From the NCBI RefSeq assembly GCF_021462225.1, contig NC_061800.1, positions 18,708,749 to 18,772,748 of the forward strand: 64,000 bases of DNA, read 5' to 3'. The translations under genes and the position numbers were made by a program. Numbering within the stretch: position 1 is the stretch's first letter; each line of letters opens with the position of its first letter. This document shows positions 1-26,274 of the stretch, piece by piece. Below the pieces are notes generated by a model that was given only the letters and a program-made list of their open reading frames with translations, was not told the DNA's origin and did not search any database. The DNA comes from Girardinichthys multiradiatus. Taxonomy: Eukaryota; Chordata; Actinopteri; Cyprinodontiformes; Goodeidae.

Positions 1-340
1 GCCTCCATGCCACGCCGCATTGAAGCAGTCATTTCTGCCAAAGGATTCCCGACCAAGTATTGAGTGCATAACTGTACATGATTATTTGAAGGTTGACGTT
101 TTTTGTATTAAAAACACTTTTCTTTTATTGGTCGGATGAAATATGCTAATTTTGTGAGATAGGAATTTTGGGTTTTCATGAGCTGTATGCCAAAATCATC
201 CGTATTAAGACAATAAAAGACCTGAAATATTTCAGTTAGTGTGCAATGAATCTAAAATATATGAATATTAAATTTTCATCATGACATTATGGAAAATAAT
301 GGACTTTATCACAATATGCTAATTTTTTGAGAAGGACCTG
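1..340 (+). mobile_element. Tc1/mariner-like transposon, 3' end, cut by window edge
   Basis: The first 63 bases encode the last residues of a Tc1-like transposase (ending ISAKGFPTKY and a stop). They are followed by about 200 bp of terminal inverted repeat that ends in GAGAAGGACCTG at 340, next to a TA target dinucleotide at 341-342. The same sequence, in reverse, forms one end of the complete element at 14889-16498, with only scattered differences by eye. The rest of this copy lies left of the window. Confidence 0.93.
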
Positions 341-343
341 TAG

Positions 344-680
344 AAGAGTGTCAATATTAAAGTCATTGTTTAAAGAAGAAAATCAAGTTTGCCATTTGCC
401 ACAAGTCATGCAGAGGAGGCAGCGATCATGTGGAAGAAGATACTCTGGACAGAAGAAGATGAAGAGTTTAGCCGTCATACAAAATGCTATGTGTGATGGA
501 ACACTAACACTGCACATCACACTCAACATGCCATCCCCATGCTGAAACATAGTGGTGGCAGCAGCATGCTGTGGAAATGGTTTTCTCCCGCAGGGACAAG
601 GAAGCTGATTCGAGATGGATGAAAAAAAACTCAAATGTTTCCTCCCACTTCACACTTCATTTTAATGTGTCAGTCATAGA
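344..680 (+). mobile_element. Degenerate Tc1-like transposon remnant
   Basis: A decayed stretch, immediately right of the previous element, still reads like the central and 3' coding part of a fish Tc1 transposase. It includes the DNA for a GGGSIMLWG-type block near 550-580 (gtggtggcagcagcatgctgtgg) and the following ring of glycine and lysine codons. The frame is broken several times. It differs from the neighbouring element, so a young copy appears to have landed beside or within an older one. The limits are approximate. Confidence 0.6.
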
Positions 681-1013
681 GTTTGTGGGTGTAAAAAAAA
701 TATAAGGGTTAACAATATTTTTGCAAGTCTTTGTAAGTACTGGGTTTAGATAGGTTTGTAAGCAGCATAGGGACTGCATGGAACCCAGAACACTTCCTAT
801 CAACATATGTAAAATAGCTGAAATAGATCACTGAAGTCCTCCTATGGCATCATCCCATCTGCACAGTGTATTTGAAGCAGCTTTGAAATCCTTACATAAA
901 TGTGCTTAGTGACATTTTTCCAGAAGAAGTCCGATATTAACCGTCATCAGCCGTGCAGCTGTGTGCTAAGCATGATTATCCTTCTTCATTTAAGCATCTG
1001 TTTGTTTTGGCAG

Positions 1014-1220
1014 TGTGATGTCTGCAACGGCTCTCTGAGTAATCTGAAAGCTGGGGACAGCATGTGGATCTACAAACGCATGGTGCACTGTGAGAACTGC
1101 TTCGAGATCACCAGAGGTAAATGAACCATCTCTTTGTTGTCCTGCATTCAGCCCTCCCATCAATAGAAGTGAATAAACACTATTTCTTCCCCCCCCCCGA
1201 CAGATAAATGGCGCCGCTGA
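1014..1220 (+). CDS. scel: LIM-domain protein, last two coding exons (probably sciellin); 5' part outside window
   Basis: Two exons are supported. The first is 1014-1116, after a TTTGTTTTGGCAG acceptor and before the donor GGTAAATG. The second is 1204-1220, after a C-rich tract ending in CAG, and it closes the frame with DKWRR and a TGA stop. The first exon encodes CDVCNGSLSNLKAGDSMWIY, then HCENC, which is the second zinc finger of a LIM domain (C-x2-C ... C-x2-C). The AGDSxWIY core with its C-terminal position resembles sciellin, a cornified-envelope precursor protein with one C-terminal LIM domain. The next gene is slain1, and human SCEL and SLAIN1 are neighbours, which supports this identity. 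Other single-LIM proteins such as ZNF185 remain possible. All upstream exons lie outside the window. Confidence 0.65.
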
Positions 1221-1950
1221 ACCTCCTCATAGATTAAGCAGATTATTACATTTTGATTGCATGGGTGACGTGGGTGATACTAAGACATCTTTGAGTGGGT
1301 GCTCACAGTTGCATCATGTAAATTAAATTTTTATGTGGGCACACATGGTAGGAAATTTACTAATACAACTGTATTTTAATGCTGCTGTCTCTACCTCTAC
1401 GCTGTATATCTGTTTCACTTTAATGTGTAACTTTTTGTGGGACTGTTGTGAGTAATATGACAGGATATTTTACAATATTGAGGGCTGGGGGCTTTTTCTT
1501 TGTGCAATAGGGGCAAATAAAAACATCTTTATTTGCATTTTTTGTCAAAGGTCCCTGTTCTTTAGGTCTATGTTTACTGCTAAGTTATTATGCAATAATA
1601 CAGAACCCCAAAATGTATTTTAAGGAAAAGATTGTTCTTAAATAGGATTTATAATGATTTAGTAAGAAACAGAATATCTTTAGTATTGTTTTAATTGAAG
1701 ACAATGTTGTTTAATTGGATGCTGAAATCACAAGAAAAAGTTTAAGCTGTCTTTGTTGAGGGGAATTTTAGAATATCTGTTTGCATTTCTTTGCCTTTTT
1801 TTTAAATCTGTAATTGAGTAAATAAAGCTGCAGTAATGTGTGTTAAATGTCTTTTCAAATCTGTCATACTATAAACAGTCAATTTTGTTTTTGTAACTTT
1901 GAATTGCAATGGAATATATTAAGCTTTATAACAATAAACTGCATTTGATC
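1221..1950 (+). other. Presumed 3' UTR of the LIM gene
   Basis: The sequence after the stop is AT-rich with no coding signal. Candidate AATAAA polyadenylation signals occur near 1515, 1820 and 1932. Which one is used cannot be decided from sequence alone. Confidence 0.4.
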
Positions 1951-3425
1951 AGCACTGTTTCTACTACTCATTAAAAGAAAGCACCAAAGAGTAGTACAGT
2001 CACAGAAAAAACTGGGGTAATATTGATTGTTTCTTAACATCCTTTGTTATTAAACCTAATTCACAATCAAGCTGTTTTATTGCCTTTCTGGTGGTTAAAA
2101 ATAAAAAAATATATATATTTTATGAGGTGTTAGAAAAACAGAAAAATGTTTTAGTTATAAAACAACAGAAGAACAGTTTGATAGTTAAGTTGTCCATCAT
2201 AATATCATATCATGTCAACCGTTCGGTTCACAGTTGAATCGTTTTATGTGTTGGAGTGACCTTTCATAGACATTGTAACGGTGCATTAATCAGTAAACGA
2301 GAATGTTCTATGTAAATTTGATAGCAAGACCAATTAGGCTGACCCCTTATCAGCTCTTTGAATCAGAGTTGAAACGCTGCTTTTCAGACATGACTGCCAG
2401 AACAAAAGATTGACTCAGAATAATAATCTTGTCTTCACAATTTATTCACTGTTAATCATTTATTTAAAAAACATACTAATAATTTGAATAATTTCAAACA
2501 AACACATTCTGATATTAGGTTAATTAATTGAGGTTTTTTTTAGTAAAGCATGATATTTAGTGGTGTTAAATGCACAACACAAATAAACAAGCTTTAAAAG
2601 TTAAATTATAGTCACTGTGGTTGCTGGTGAGTGATGGGCCTAAAGGGAGGTGGGGCCCCAAATCAGATTGTGCTTAAGGCCCAATATGGAAACCAACTGA
2701 ACACAAACAACAATAATTACATACATGTAATAGTTGCTAGAAAGCACTGAAAATATCCTAAACAGTGCCACAGCTTTAAATCAATGTCTCGTAGAGGTTT
2801 ACCTACTCCTTTCCTGCTCTTCAGTTTAAGTATACAGTATATCTGCTCTGCTTTCTAGAAGTGCCACAGCTAACAACATTTTTATTTGCATATGTGCTCA
2901 TTAAAAGAAAAAGATGCCCTTTGTTGCAGCTTGCATTTCTACTGTCGAAATGAGGTTCATTCTTCTAAAACAAAGACAAATCAGATACCTGCAACGTACA
3001 TTAACAGATCTGGTTAAAATAAGGTGTTGCATTAACTAACACATCTTATTCCAATTAAATAAGATGGGTTACACAATGCAACATAATACAGTTTGTCAGT
3101 CAAACTTTACGGTTGAAACCTGAATTTATAAGCCACACATTAGATGTGCAATTGAAAACAGAAATTGACATACATCACCTTTTTTTCCTCATTGTCTGAG
3201 ATTAAATTAGACTAAACTTTTACTTTTTTAAGTCAGCAAGGGTTAACAAAATTATTTTAGTTTAACGACAGAATAACGAGTTAAAGAGATTTTTTAGAGA
3301 AGTTTTTTGTTAGTTTCCACCACGTCTGAAGTCTTTTTCAATTTGCAAAATTCAAAAATAATTAGAGAATTTTTTTTTTCTTCAAGTTTTCATAAACTCA
3401 GTATAAAGATCATTATGCTTTTAAA
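1951..3425. other. Intergenic DNA without recognised gene
   Basis: AT-rich sequence with no convincing exon, RNA gene or intact element. A short stretch near 2620-2680 (gtgatgggcctaaaggg followed by ggtggggccccaaatcaga) loosely resembles 7765-7825 in slain1 intron 1, which suggests a shared old repeat. Confidence 0.5.
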
Positions 3426-3429
3426 CAAT

Positions 3430-4260
3430 TTAGGAAAGCCCAGATAATGACTGCATGGCTTTGTAAGCTTCTGAAAGGTGGAGACACATCGGTGGATATT
3501 TAGTAAGGCGATACCTCAAACACACTGGTTCCTTGTGTGACATCATTGAAAAATCAAAACTAGTCAGCCAAGATGTCAGGGGAGGAAACTGTGTACCTTC
3601 ATCACTCTGGTTAATCCTTGGGAACAATTTCCAGATGCCTGAGGTGTCATATTCATCTGTTATAACAATTACACAAGGTGGCGGGTTTATGCAGCCATCA
3701 TACCGCTCAGGACGGAGACAAGTTGTGTGTCTGAGCGATGAACGTGTTATGTTGTGAAATGTTTGTCAACCCTGGAAAACACAAGCAAAAGATTTTGTGA
3801 AGATGCTGGCTGAAGCTAGTAAGAGAGCATCATTATTCACATTTAAACATGCCCTGTACCAACATGAGCAGAAAGTCAATTTAGTGAAGGAGCCATCCCT
3901 CCAAAACTGACATCTTTGGAGGAGAAAGGTGAAGTACGAGGGTGGCAGCATCATGTTATGTGGTTATTTTGCTTGGACTGGTGTACTTCACAAAATAGAT
4001 GACATCTTGAGAAAAAAACATTATGTGGAAATGTTGAAGCAACATTTCAAAACATCAGCCAAAATATTAAAGCTTGAGTGCAAATGGAAACATTGCGTAG
4101 TGCCAAATTAGTTACGATTTGGACAACAAAGTCAGTGATCTGGAGTGGCCATCACAAAGCCCTGATCTCAGTTCCAAATAATGTTTTTAGGAAGGAGATG
4201 TGCTCCTGTAGAAGGATGTTCAAAACATTTGACCAAAATCGTACAGTTTGAAAGGCAATT
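3430..4260 (+). mobile_element. Degenerate Tc1 transposon of the Tdr1/Sleeping Beauty type
   Basis: Broken reading frames on the + strand recall this subfamily's transposase in the right order. An N-terminal KSK..SQD-like block lies near 3545-3575, QPSYRSGRR with DERV at about 3695-3750, AKDFVKMLAEA at 3790-3815, GGSIMLCGYF at 3940-3970 and a WPSQSPDL-like block near 4148-4172. Several stops and frameshifts separate them. It is an inactive fossil between the LIM gene and slain1. Confidence 0.75.
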
Positions 4261-4424
4261 CTACCAAATACTTAGGAAATGCATATAGCCTAACCTTCTA
4301 CATTTAAAGAAAGTTAAACATTTGTTTAAAATATCTTTCTCATTATTCTGACATTTAGCAAATAGAAAATATCTTGTTATCCCAACTGACCTAAAACAGG
4401 TAATGCTGTACAACGTTTTTTTTT

Positions 4425-4510
4425 TTATCAGAATCAGAATCAGAATCAGCTTTATTGCCAAGTTCGTACATACAAACAAGGTATTTGACTCCAGTACACT
4501 TTTCTCTCTG
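4425..4510 (-). mobile_element. LINE 3' tail with (AGAATC)n, reverse orientation
   Basis: The sequence shows repeated ATCAGA units followed by AGCTTTATTGCCAAGT and GTATTTGACTCCAGTAC. This is a common fish repeat that looks like the 3' terminus of a non-LTR retrotransposon read backwards. The family is not certain. Confidence 0.45.
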
Positions 4511-4734
4511 GGTTTTTAAATATATTTTAAATATGTTTATGTATATATCTTTATGTCCTTAAATATACATATTTAATATACATATATTTTTATGGTAATA
4601 AAATCATCAATCCAGACGGGAATGGAACTTGAACTCCTCAGAATCCATATCAAAATCTGTCAAAGCTGCTTGTTCACTATTGCATTTACTAATTATAGCC
4701 GATAAGCTCAATTCAATTCAATCAGCTGCAAACA

Positions 4735-4890
4735 GGAGCAAGAGAGCTGCATGGTGAGTTGAAGTTTTTAATGAGAAGAGAACAGGTAACTTACACAGAG
4801 ATGTAGGGCACAGAGCATGGGTAGACATACTGGCAAAGAAGCAACGGAAGAATCCAGTAATGAACATTGGCAATTAGAGCATAAATATAT
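4735..4890. repeat. Dispersed repeat related to 16605-16760
   Basis: AGAGCTGCATGGTGAGT, then a TTTTTAATGAGAAG-like stretch, a TAACTTACA block, a TAGG-CA-AGAGCATGGG-type block and AATCCAGTAATGAACA recur in the same order, with substitutions, at 16618-16760 in slain1 intron 5. The two are therefore copies of one old dispersed element whose class I cannot name. Confidence 0.5.
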
Positions 4891-4929
4891 CGGCCATCTT
4901 CTATGGTGTAGTATTTTGTAGCAGCAGCT

Positions 4930-5530
4930 TATCTAAAGCTGAGATGAGGTGGCTAGATAAACTCATCAGAAAATCCAGCTCTGTCCCAGGATGCCACCTG
5001 GACCCAGTGCAGGTGGTGGGAGATAGAAGGACTCTGGCAAAAATAACATCACTGTTGGACAATGTCCCCCACCTCAACCAAGCTGTCGCAGAACTGCACA
5101 GCTCCTTCAGTGACAGACTGCTGCATACTAGGTGCACAAAGAAGTGTTATCACAGATCCTTCCTCCCAGCAGTAGTTTTAGACTTTATAAACTACTCCAA
5201 ACAAACTCAATAAATGTCTACATCCCCTCTGTTTTTGGCACAGTTTTGGTTTCCCATTTCTTGCAAAGTCTGTTGGTTTTTTTATGCACAAATAAAGACA
5301 CATTTTGTACATCTTTTAAATCACCCTACTGAGTTGCACATTTCTTTTCTTGAGTATGCTATTTTTAAGAACTGTGCAGTATTCTTTTTCTTTTGTTGTA
5401 AATTTGCCATTTATTAGTATTTTTTACCATTGTCTGAATCTGCACGCTTCCATATGCCTTCCTCTTTGTTGCTGATACGCCTGAATGTCCCCACTGTGGG
5501 ACAATAAAGGATATTTCTATTCTAATCTAT
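4930..5530 (+). mobile_element. Rex1-like LINE, 3' end fragment
   Basis: The reading frame at 4944-5213 encodes the last part of a non-LTR retrotransposon protein, with RWLDKLIRKSSSVPG, LDPVQVVGDRR and SSFSDRLLHTRCTKKCYHRSFLP. This is the conserved C-terminal region of fish Rex1-type LINEs. About 250 bp later the typical end follows: CCACTGTGGGACAATAAAGGA and a (TTCTA)n-like tail. The 5' part is missing, as in most 5'-truncated LINE copies. Confidence 0.72.
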
Positions 5531-6008
5531 TTTATTGTATGCTATTCTATTCTTGTTTTTATCATCTTACTCTGTAACTAATATTCTTCGGGTAAAAACC
5601 AAACATCTTAAGTTGAAATTCCCTCCAAAACAGGTTTAAACTGAAGATATTATAGCTGTAAGTGGTGCACTTTATTATTCATCATATTTTAGAGAAAAAA
5701 GTAAATAGCTACAAAAAAAACCAAAAAAAAAAAACAACATATACCGTCGTAAACAAAAATGTTCCATATACATGTGCTTTGAAAGTGGATAGAATGGCTA
5801 TAACAATCACTTCCTCAGCGCTGATATGATGGGACTTTAGCTGACCAATGAGATGCAGGCTGTGCAGTCATCCCAGCAGCAGCATCAGAGTGAGTCTGTC
5901 TGTGAGTAGTAGCTTTAAGGGAGGAAATCTGGACACCCTCTCTGAATTGAAAGGGACCCTCTGCAGGCAGGCCGTGCTTTCTGTTCCTCTCAATGTGCTT
6001 GTTAGCAA
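5531..6008 (+). promoter_or_regulatory. Presumed promoter and 5' UTR of slain1
   Basis: The 480 bp before the slain1 start hold no gene. A CCAAT motif (gaccaatgag) lies near 5842-5852, and GC content rises towards the coding start. There is no clear TATA box. The transcription start cannot be set from the sequence. Confidence 0.35.
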
Positions 6009-21969
<15,961 letters not shown>

Positions 21970-22760
21970 CCCCAAACGGACTGACCTGAAGGGAGGTTTG
22001 AGGGCTGCACAGGGTTACTTTGCAAGGGACCCCAATGATTTAACATGATGCTGCCAAGAGGTCCCAGAGAAAGTGACTGTTAACATGAACACAAAGACAT
22101 TCTCTTTAAGAAAAGACTGAGAAAAAGTGTGGATTCAGCAGGCTGGATCGATACTACCTGCTTAAACACTGATAACACAATGATAACAACAGGCAATACT
22201 ATCATAATAAGATGCTAAATGTGAAAAAAGAAAGCCTCTTTAATATTTTCTTTTTTAAGTTTTCATTGTTGATGGATACAACTTTCACTCATTAGAAGGA
22301 AGATTTATCTGAAGCCTAAAGATTTCATACACGCTTTGATTGATTTTCTGTGGTTAATTTTAGCGAATATTATTAATTTATCAATTTATTTATTTATTGT
22401 GGCATGATATATAAGAAGAACTTGACACTGGAATGACGTTACTGGCCATTAAAACGTTGTGTGTTTCTTTATAATTCTGTTTCATGGCTGGACCTTGCAG
22501 CACTTTAGATGACAGTTATGATACACCTGTAAAAGTAAATCATCTGCTTTCTTTTTTTTTTTATTAAACATGATATCCATTCGTGCCAGTGCACACATTT
22601 CATAGAACGGCTAGTTTCACTCATTCTGTTATCACATGAAGTCTTTAAAGTTGTTTGATAAACCTAATCGCTGCAGTAATATTGCACATGCTTTTTATGG
22701 ATCACAAAAAAAGAGGGGCTTGATTTTTTAAATGAATAAATCATTTCAAAGCATGTTTGT
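21970..22760 (+). other. Presumed 3' UTR of slain1
   Basis: AT-rich sequence after the TGA, without coding signal. An AATAAA lies near 22735. The actual cleavage site is unknown. Confidence 0.4.
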
Positions 22761-24159
22761 CCGCTCTTTCTCTCACCCAACGATGAAAGGAACCAAGAGG
22801 ATTCAAAAGCTATTAAAGCTCAAGTTGAGCTACAAATTTCAGTTTAGTTTCCGTGTGTAAGGAGAAGCTAATGCCATTCTACAACGTCTGTATTACTGCT
22901 GTTTACCCGGAGCTGTTATTTGTAGGGAGAGATACTCTAGCAGTTTTATTCTGAAGGTGCAAGGCACAGAAAAAACTGACAAAAAAGAAAACAGCAGCAG
23001 CAAAGAACATGAACAAAAAAAGGAAAACAGCAACAACTCGGCCACAAGAACACAAACAGATTTTATTTTAGATTTTGAGTTTTTTTACAAGACTTTGCTG
23101 AATTTTATGTAATATTTGACATATCTATTCTATTTTTTTGTCATTTATATTTAAGCAAAATTCCAAAATGTATAGATGTTATAATCTGGTTTTTATTTTC
23201 ATAATTTCATCCTACAGACATTTCCCTCTGAAGAATAATAACACATTGTGATGCCACCATGGTTCAGTGTGGGTATGAAGTTATTTTGGTGATGCTTGGT
23301 GCTGATTCATTCACCTTTATCTTTTTGAGTTGTTGTTAAAAGTTCCATTTTGATTCCATAAGAGCATAGCACGTTCCTCCACAAGGTTCTGGGAGATTTG
23401 AACTAGGCCTGGATGTCTTACATGTTTTAGTCCAGGCATATGGAGCATTTAGCAGACTGTTGTCACATGCAGAACACAACCAATTCTCGGCAGAAGCTAC
23501 TGCAGCTCATTCAGTGTTACTGTCAGACCCATGGTGGCCTCTCTGACTAGTTTATGCCTCTTTTTAGCAGTAATATAAATTCCAGTTTTTGTAACTTTAC
23601 TGCTGATCCATGTATTCTCCAATTATTAGTGACTGTCTTTACTGTGCCATGATAGTGCTGCAGTTTTTGTCCTCTTCTCCTGACTGGTACCTTAACTAAC
23701 CTCTCTGTAAACTATGGCTTTAGATAAAGGACACCAGTGTTGAGAAAACGTACTAGGACAGAAGTTTTTGTTAAAAATTAATCAGATTCTCCATTATTGA
23801 TGGTAGGTGTCAACCTGAGAAGACTGATTGCTAGATTTCAATCAAAAGGTGGTTCAGCAGAGTAGACGTTCAAAGGTTAGAGCAGAATAAATATAGAACA
23901 GGAGAATTAAACTTTTTATATCCACTGTAGAAGTGAGGCAGAGCATTGAACTGGACACTCTGGAAGAGCTGAACTGACTAATCTTTAACATGCTTGTGTT
24001 TTCATGGGAAGTCTCCCAAGTAACGTTCAGCCTTGTACAGTTTTATACACACAGCGTGTAAGAAGCTACAAACATTCTCGTGCTGTCGGGAAACCTGGTC
24101 TGTTGATGTGTTTGATTTTTAAATCCTGGCCCTGGAGTGGAAACCTGGTATTTCTAAAA
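22761..24159. other. Intergenic DNA between slain1 and the death-domain gene
   Basis: No intact gene or element was recognised. The promoter and any 5' exons of the death-domain gene should lie here. An open frame from 24004 runs straight into its first exon. Confidence 0.4.
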
Positions 24160-24422
24160 ATGCCCAACAAAGCTCAAGAGGTATGTTTTAAGCTCGACAT
24201 ACACCTATGATTGCTCAAGTATTTTTCAAGCCTTTTTGTTTTTAAACTCAGGATGCTGTGATCAACCTGAAGACGCTGCAGGAGATTTCCGGGCAGCTGG
24301 GTTTTGAGTGGACAGTTCTGGCATCTGAACTTGGTTTCAGCAGAGCTGAAATTGGCCGGTTCAACACCAGATCAACAGAGAGGAGCATGCAGGCCAGGCT
24401 CATGTTGGAAAGCTGGTACTCT

Positions 24423-24464
<42 letters not shown>

Positions 24465-25007
24465 TTGATCTTGTTGAAATAATCATTTCAGTGTCACTGT
24501 ATTGTATTTGTACTAAATTTACCTTGAACCACTGGGTCCTGTATAGGAGAAATTATTTTAGAAACAGTTATAAAGCATATTTGCCTGTCATATTTTGGCT
24601 TATTGTTACAATATATTAAAAAAAAAAAAATAAATGTATAATGTGCTTGCCGAAAAATACGTTTGCTTGTTTTCTGAAAACAAATATTCAAATATGACTT
24701 AGGCAATTATGCGATGAGGCTAACCACCTTTTACACCACTTTCCCTCACACTAAATTTGGATTGTTTATCAGGTATGAGAGGTCATGGGACAAGCCAAAT
24801 AAGACCAAAGTGCTCCAAGACGGACTGGAGCGAGCAGGCTGCCGCCACCTGGCAGAGAAGCTGCGCTGTCTCCACTGGGGTCACCAAAAGCTGAGCAAAA
24901 AGGTGGAGCTGCCCTCAGCCTTCCCCTTCATCATCACAGTCCATAAGACCATCAGCAACCAAGACGCCTTACGCAGAATCAACGACCTAAGCCGCAGATT
25001 CACCTAA
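24160..25007 (+). CDS. Small stand-alone death-domain protein
   Basis: Three coding exons are proposed: 24160-24180, 24252-24415 and 24773-25007. All junctions are GT-AG, the phases fit and a TAA ends the frame. From the ATG at 24160 the product is 139 residues, starting MPNKAQEDAVINLKTLQEIS. The frame is open further up, to an ATG at 24004, so the start is uncertain. Residues 12-90 look like a death domain: LGFEWTVLASELGFSRAEI followed by a QARLMLESWYE segment matches the helix 1-4 pattern with its conserved central tryptophan. Death domains assemble receptor and caspase signalling complexes. The remaining 50 residues are basic (HWGHQKLSKKVEL, INDLSRRFT) and unfamiliar. No receptor, kinase or caspase-recruitment domain is visible. 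I do not recognise the orthologue. AATAAA lies near 25124. Confidence 0.72.
24425..24461. repeat. (GT)n microsatellite beside a splice donor
   Basis: About 18 uninterrupted GT units start ten bases downstream of the donor at 24416 of the death-domain gene. Confidence 0.97.
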
Positions 25008-26274
25008 AAATTGAACATATTTATTGATCTTACATTAGATGTGTAAACTATAAGACTACACAAGATAAAACAAATCATATCATATGTGGAGTTTCTTGTA
25101 TTGTAAGTAAATAAATACCTTACAATAAAGCTACAAAAAAGATATTAGGGCTATTTTAAGTTCTTACATTACAAAGTTTATTTGTTAGTCATTGAGAGTT
25201 GTTGGGCTGGTTTTTTTTTTTTTTTTTTGGTTACATGGACAGTAAAGGCTGTATTGTTAAGAAGAACAATGAGGTGATTGAAACCACTCATCTCAAGGGC
25301 TGGTATTCTTTAATCACAACATAACGATGATCTGTTTAACTTGGAAATGAAAGCCCTTGTTAAATTTTTTCTTAATTACTAGTATTTTACAAACATTTTA
25401 CTTCACATTTTAATAATGTTTTATTAGGCTGTTCGTGAGTAGTTTGGATTCAGACATTATTTGTAATCTATTTATATTAGTACTGCTTTCAACAGTAGAA
25501 GTAGCTGTAATAGCAGGCTCATTCAGTTTATAATTTTAGGATTTGATAAACAATACTAATCCGTTTAGACATTTAATTCCTTTAAAACTATCTATGATCA
25601 GAAAAAAAGTTTCCTTTTTGTGACATAATTTACTTACTCAAATCATGTGAATCTCGGTCAACCTAAACCATATTGACCAAGTTTACAAACCAATCAGAAC
25701 CTCGAGCTGTTTCCTAGCAAGGTTGTGAGAGATTGCAAGTACAGCAAGCAAGAATGACTTCAAAATAAGAGATTTTGTTTTCTAATTTGGAGCTGGAAAG
25801 GACTTTTAATTTTAAATAAACAAAATAGCTGATGTGGTATAATTCGTCAGACATTGTTGGGTATTCAATAAATGAAAATAAAGCGGTATTTTGTGATAAT
25901 TCATAAAGACTGCCTTATTCTGATAGTCCTCCCCCGGAAGTAAGCAACAGCCCATTTTGAACTGACGCCTACTTTGTCATAGCGTAGCTGCCTGCTCTCT
26001 ACTATCAAAACAAGAAGAAAAGCAATGACAAGAAAATGAAGTGACCCTCTGTTGGTGATTAGATGATTATATTGGATTCAGAAGCGACACTGAGCTCATT
26101 TGACTGATAAATGTTAGTATTCGGGCTGACGTACGGCTGGTGACTAGATATAAGGTATTTAACTAAAACACATGTTTGGTTGTCGTCGAGTGGGTACAAA
26201 CGCAGCATGTTTGTCGCCTGACGGCGTATGATTTGGGCTTTAAAGAGGCGGGTTAGCCTCCGGAATTTCCAGTA
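25008..26274. other. 3' UTR of the death-domain gene and promoter side of kbtbd7
   Basis: AT-rich with a T homopolymer at about 25211-25228. No element was recognised. From about 25930 the sequence becomes less AT-rich towards the kbtbd7 start, as expected for its promoter and leader. No TATA box is clear. Confidence 0.4.
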
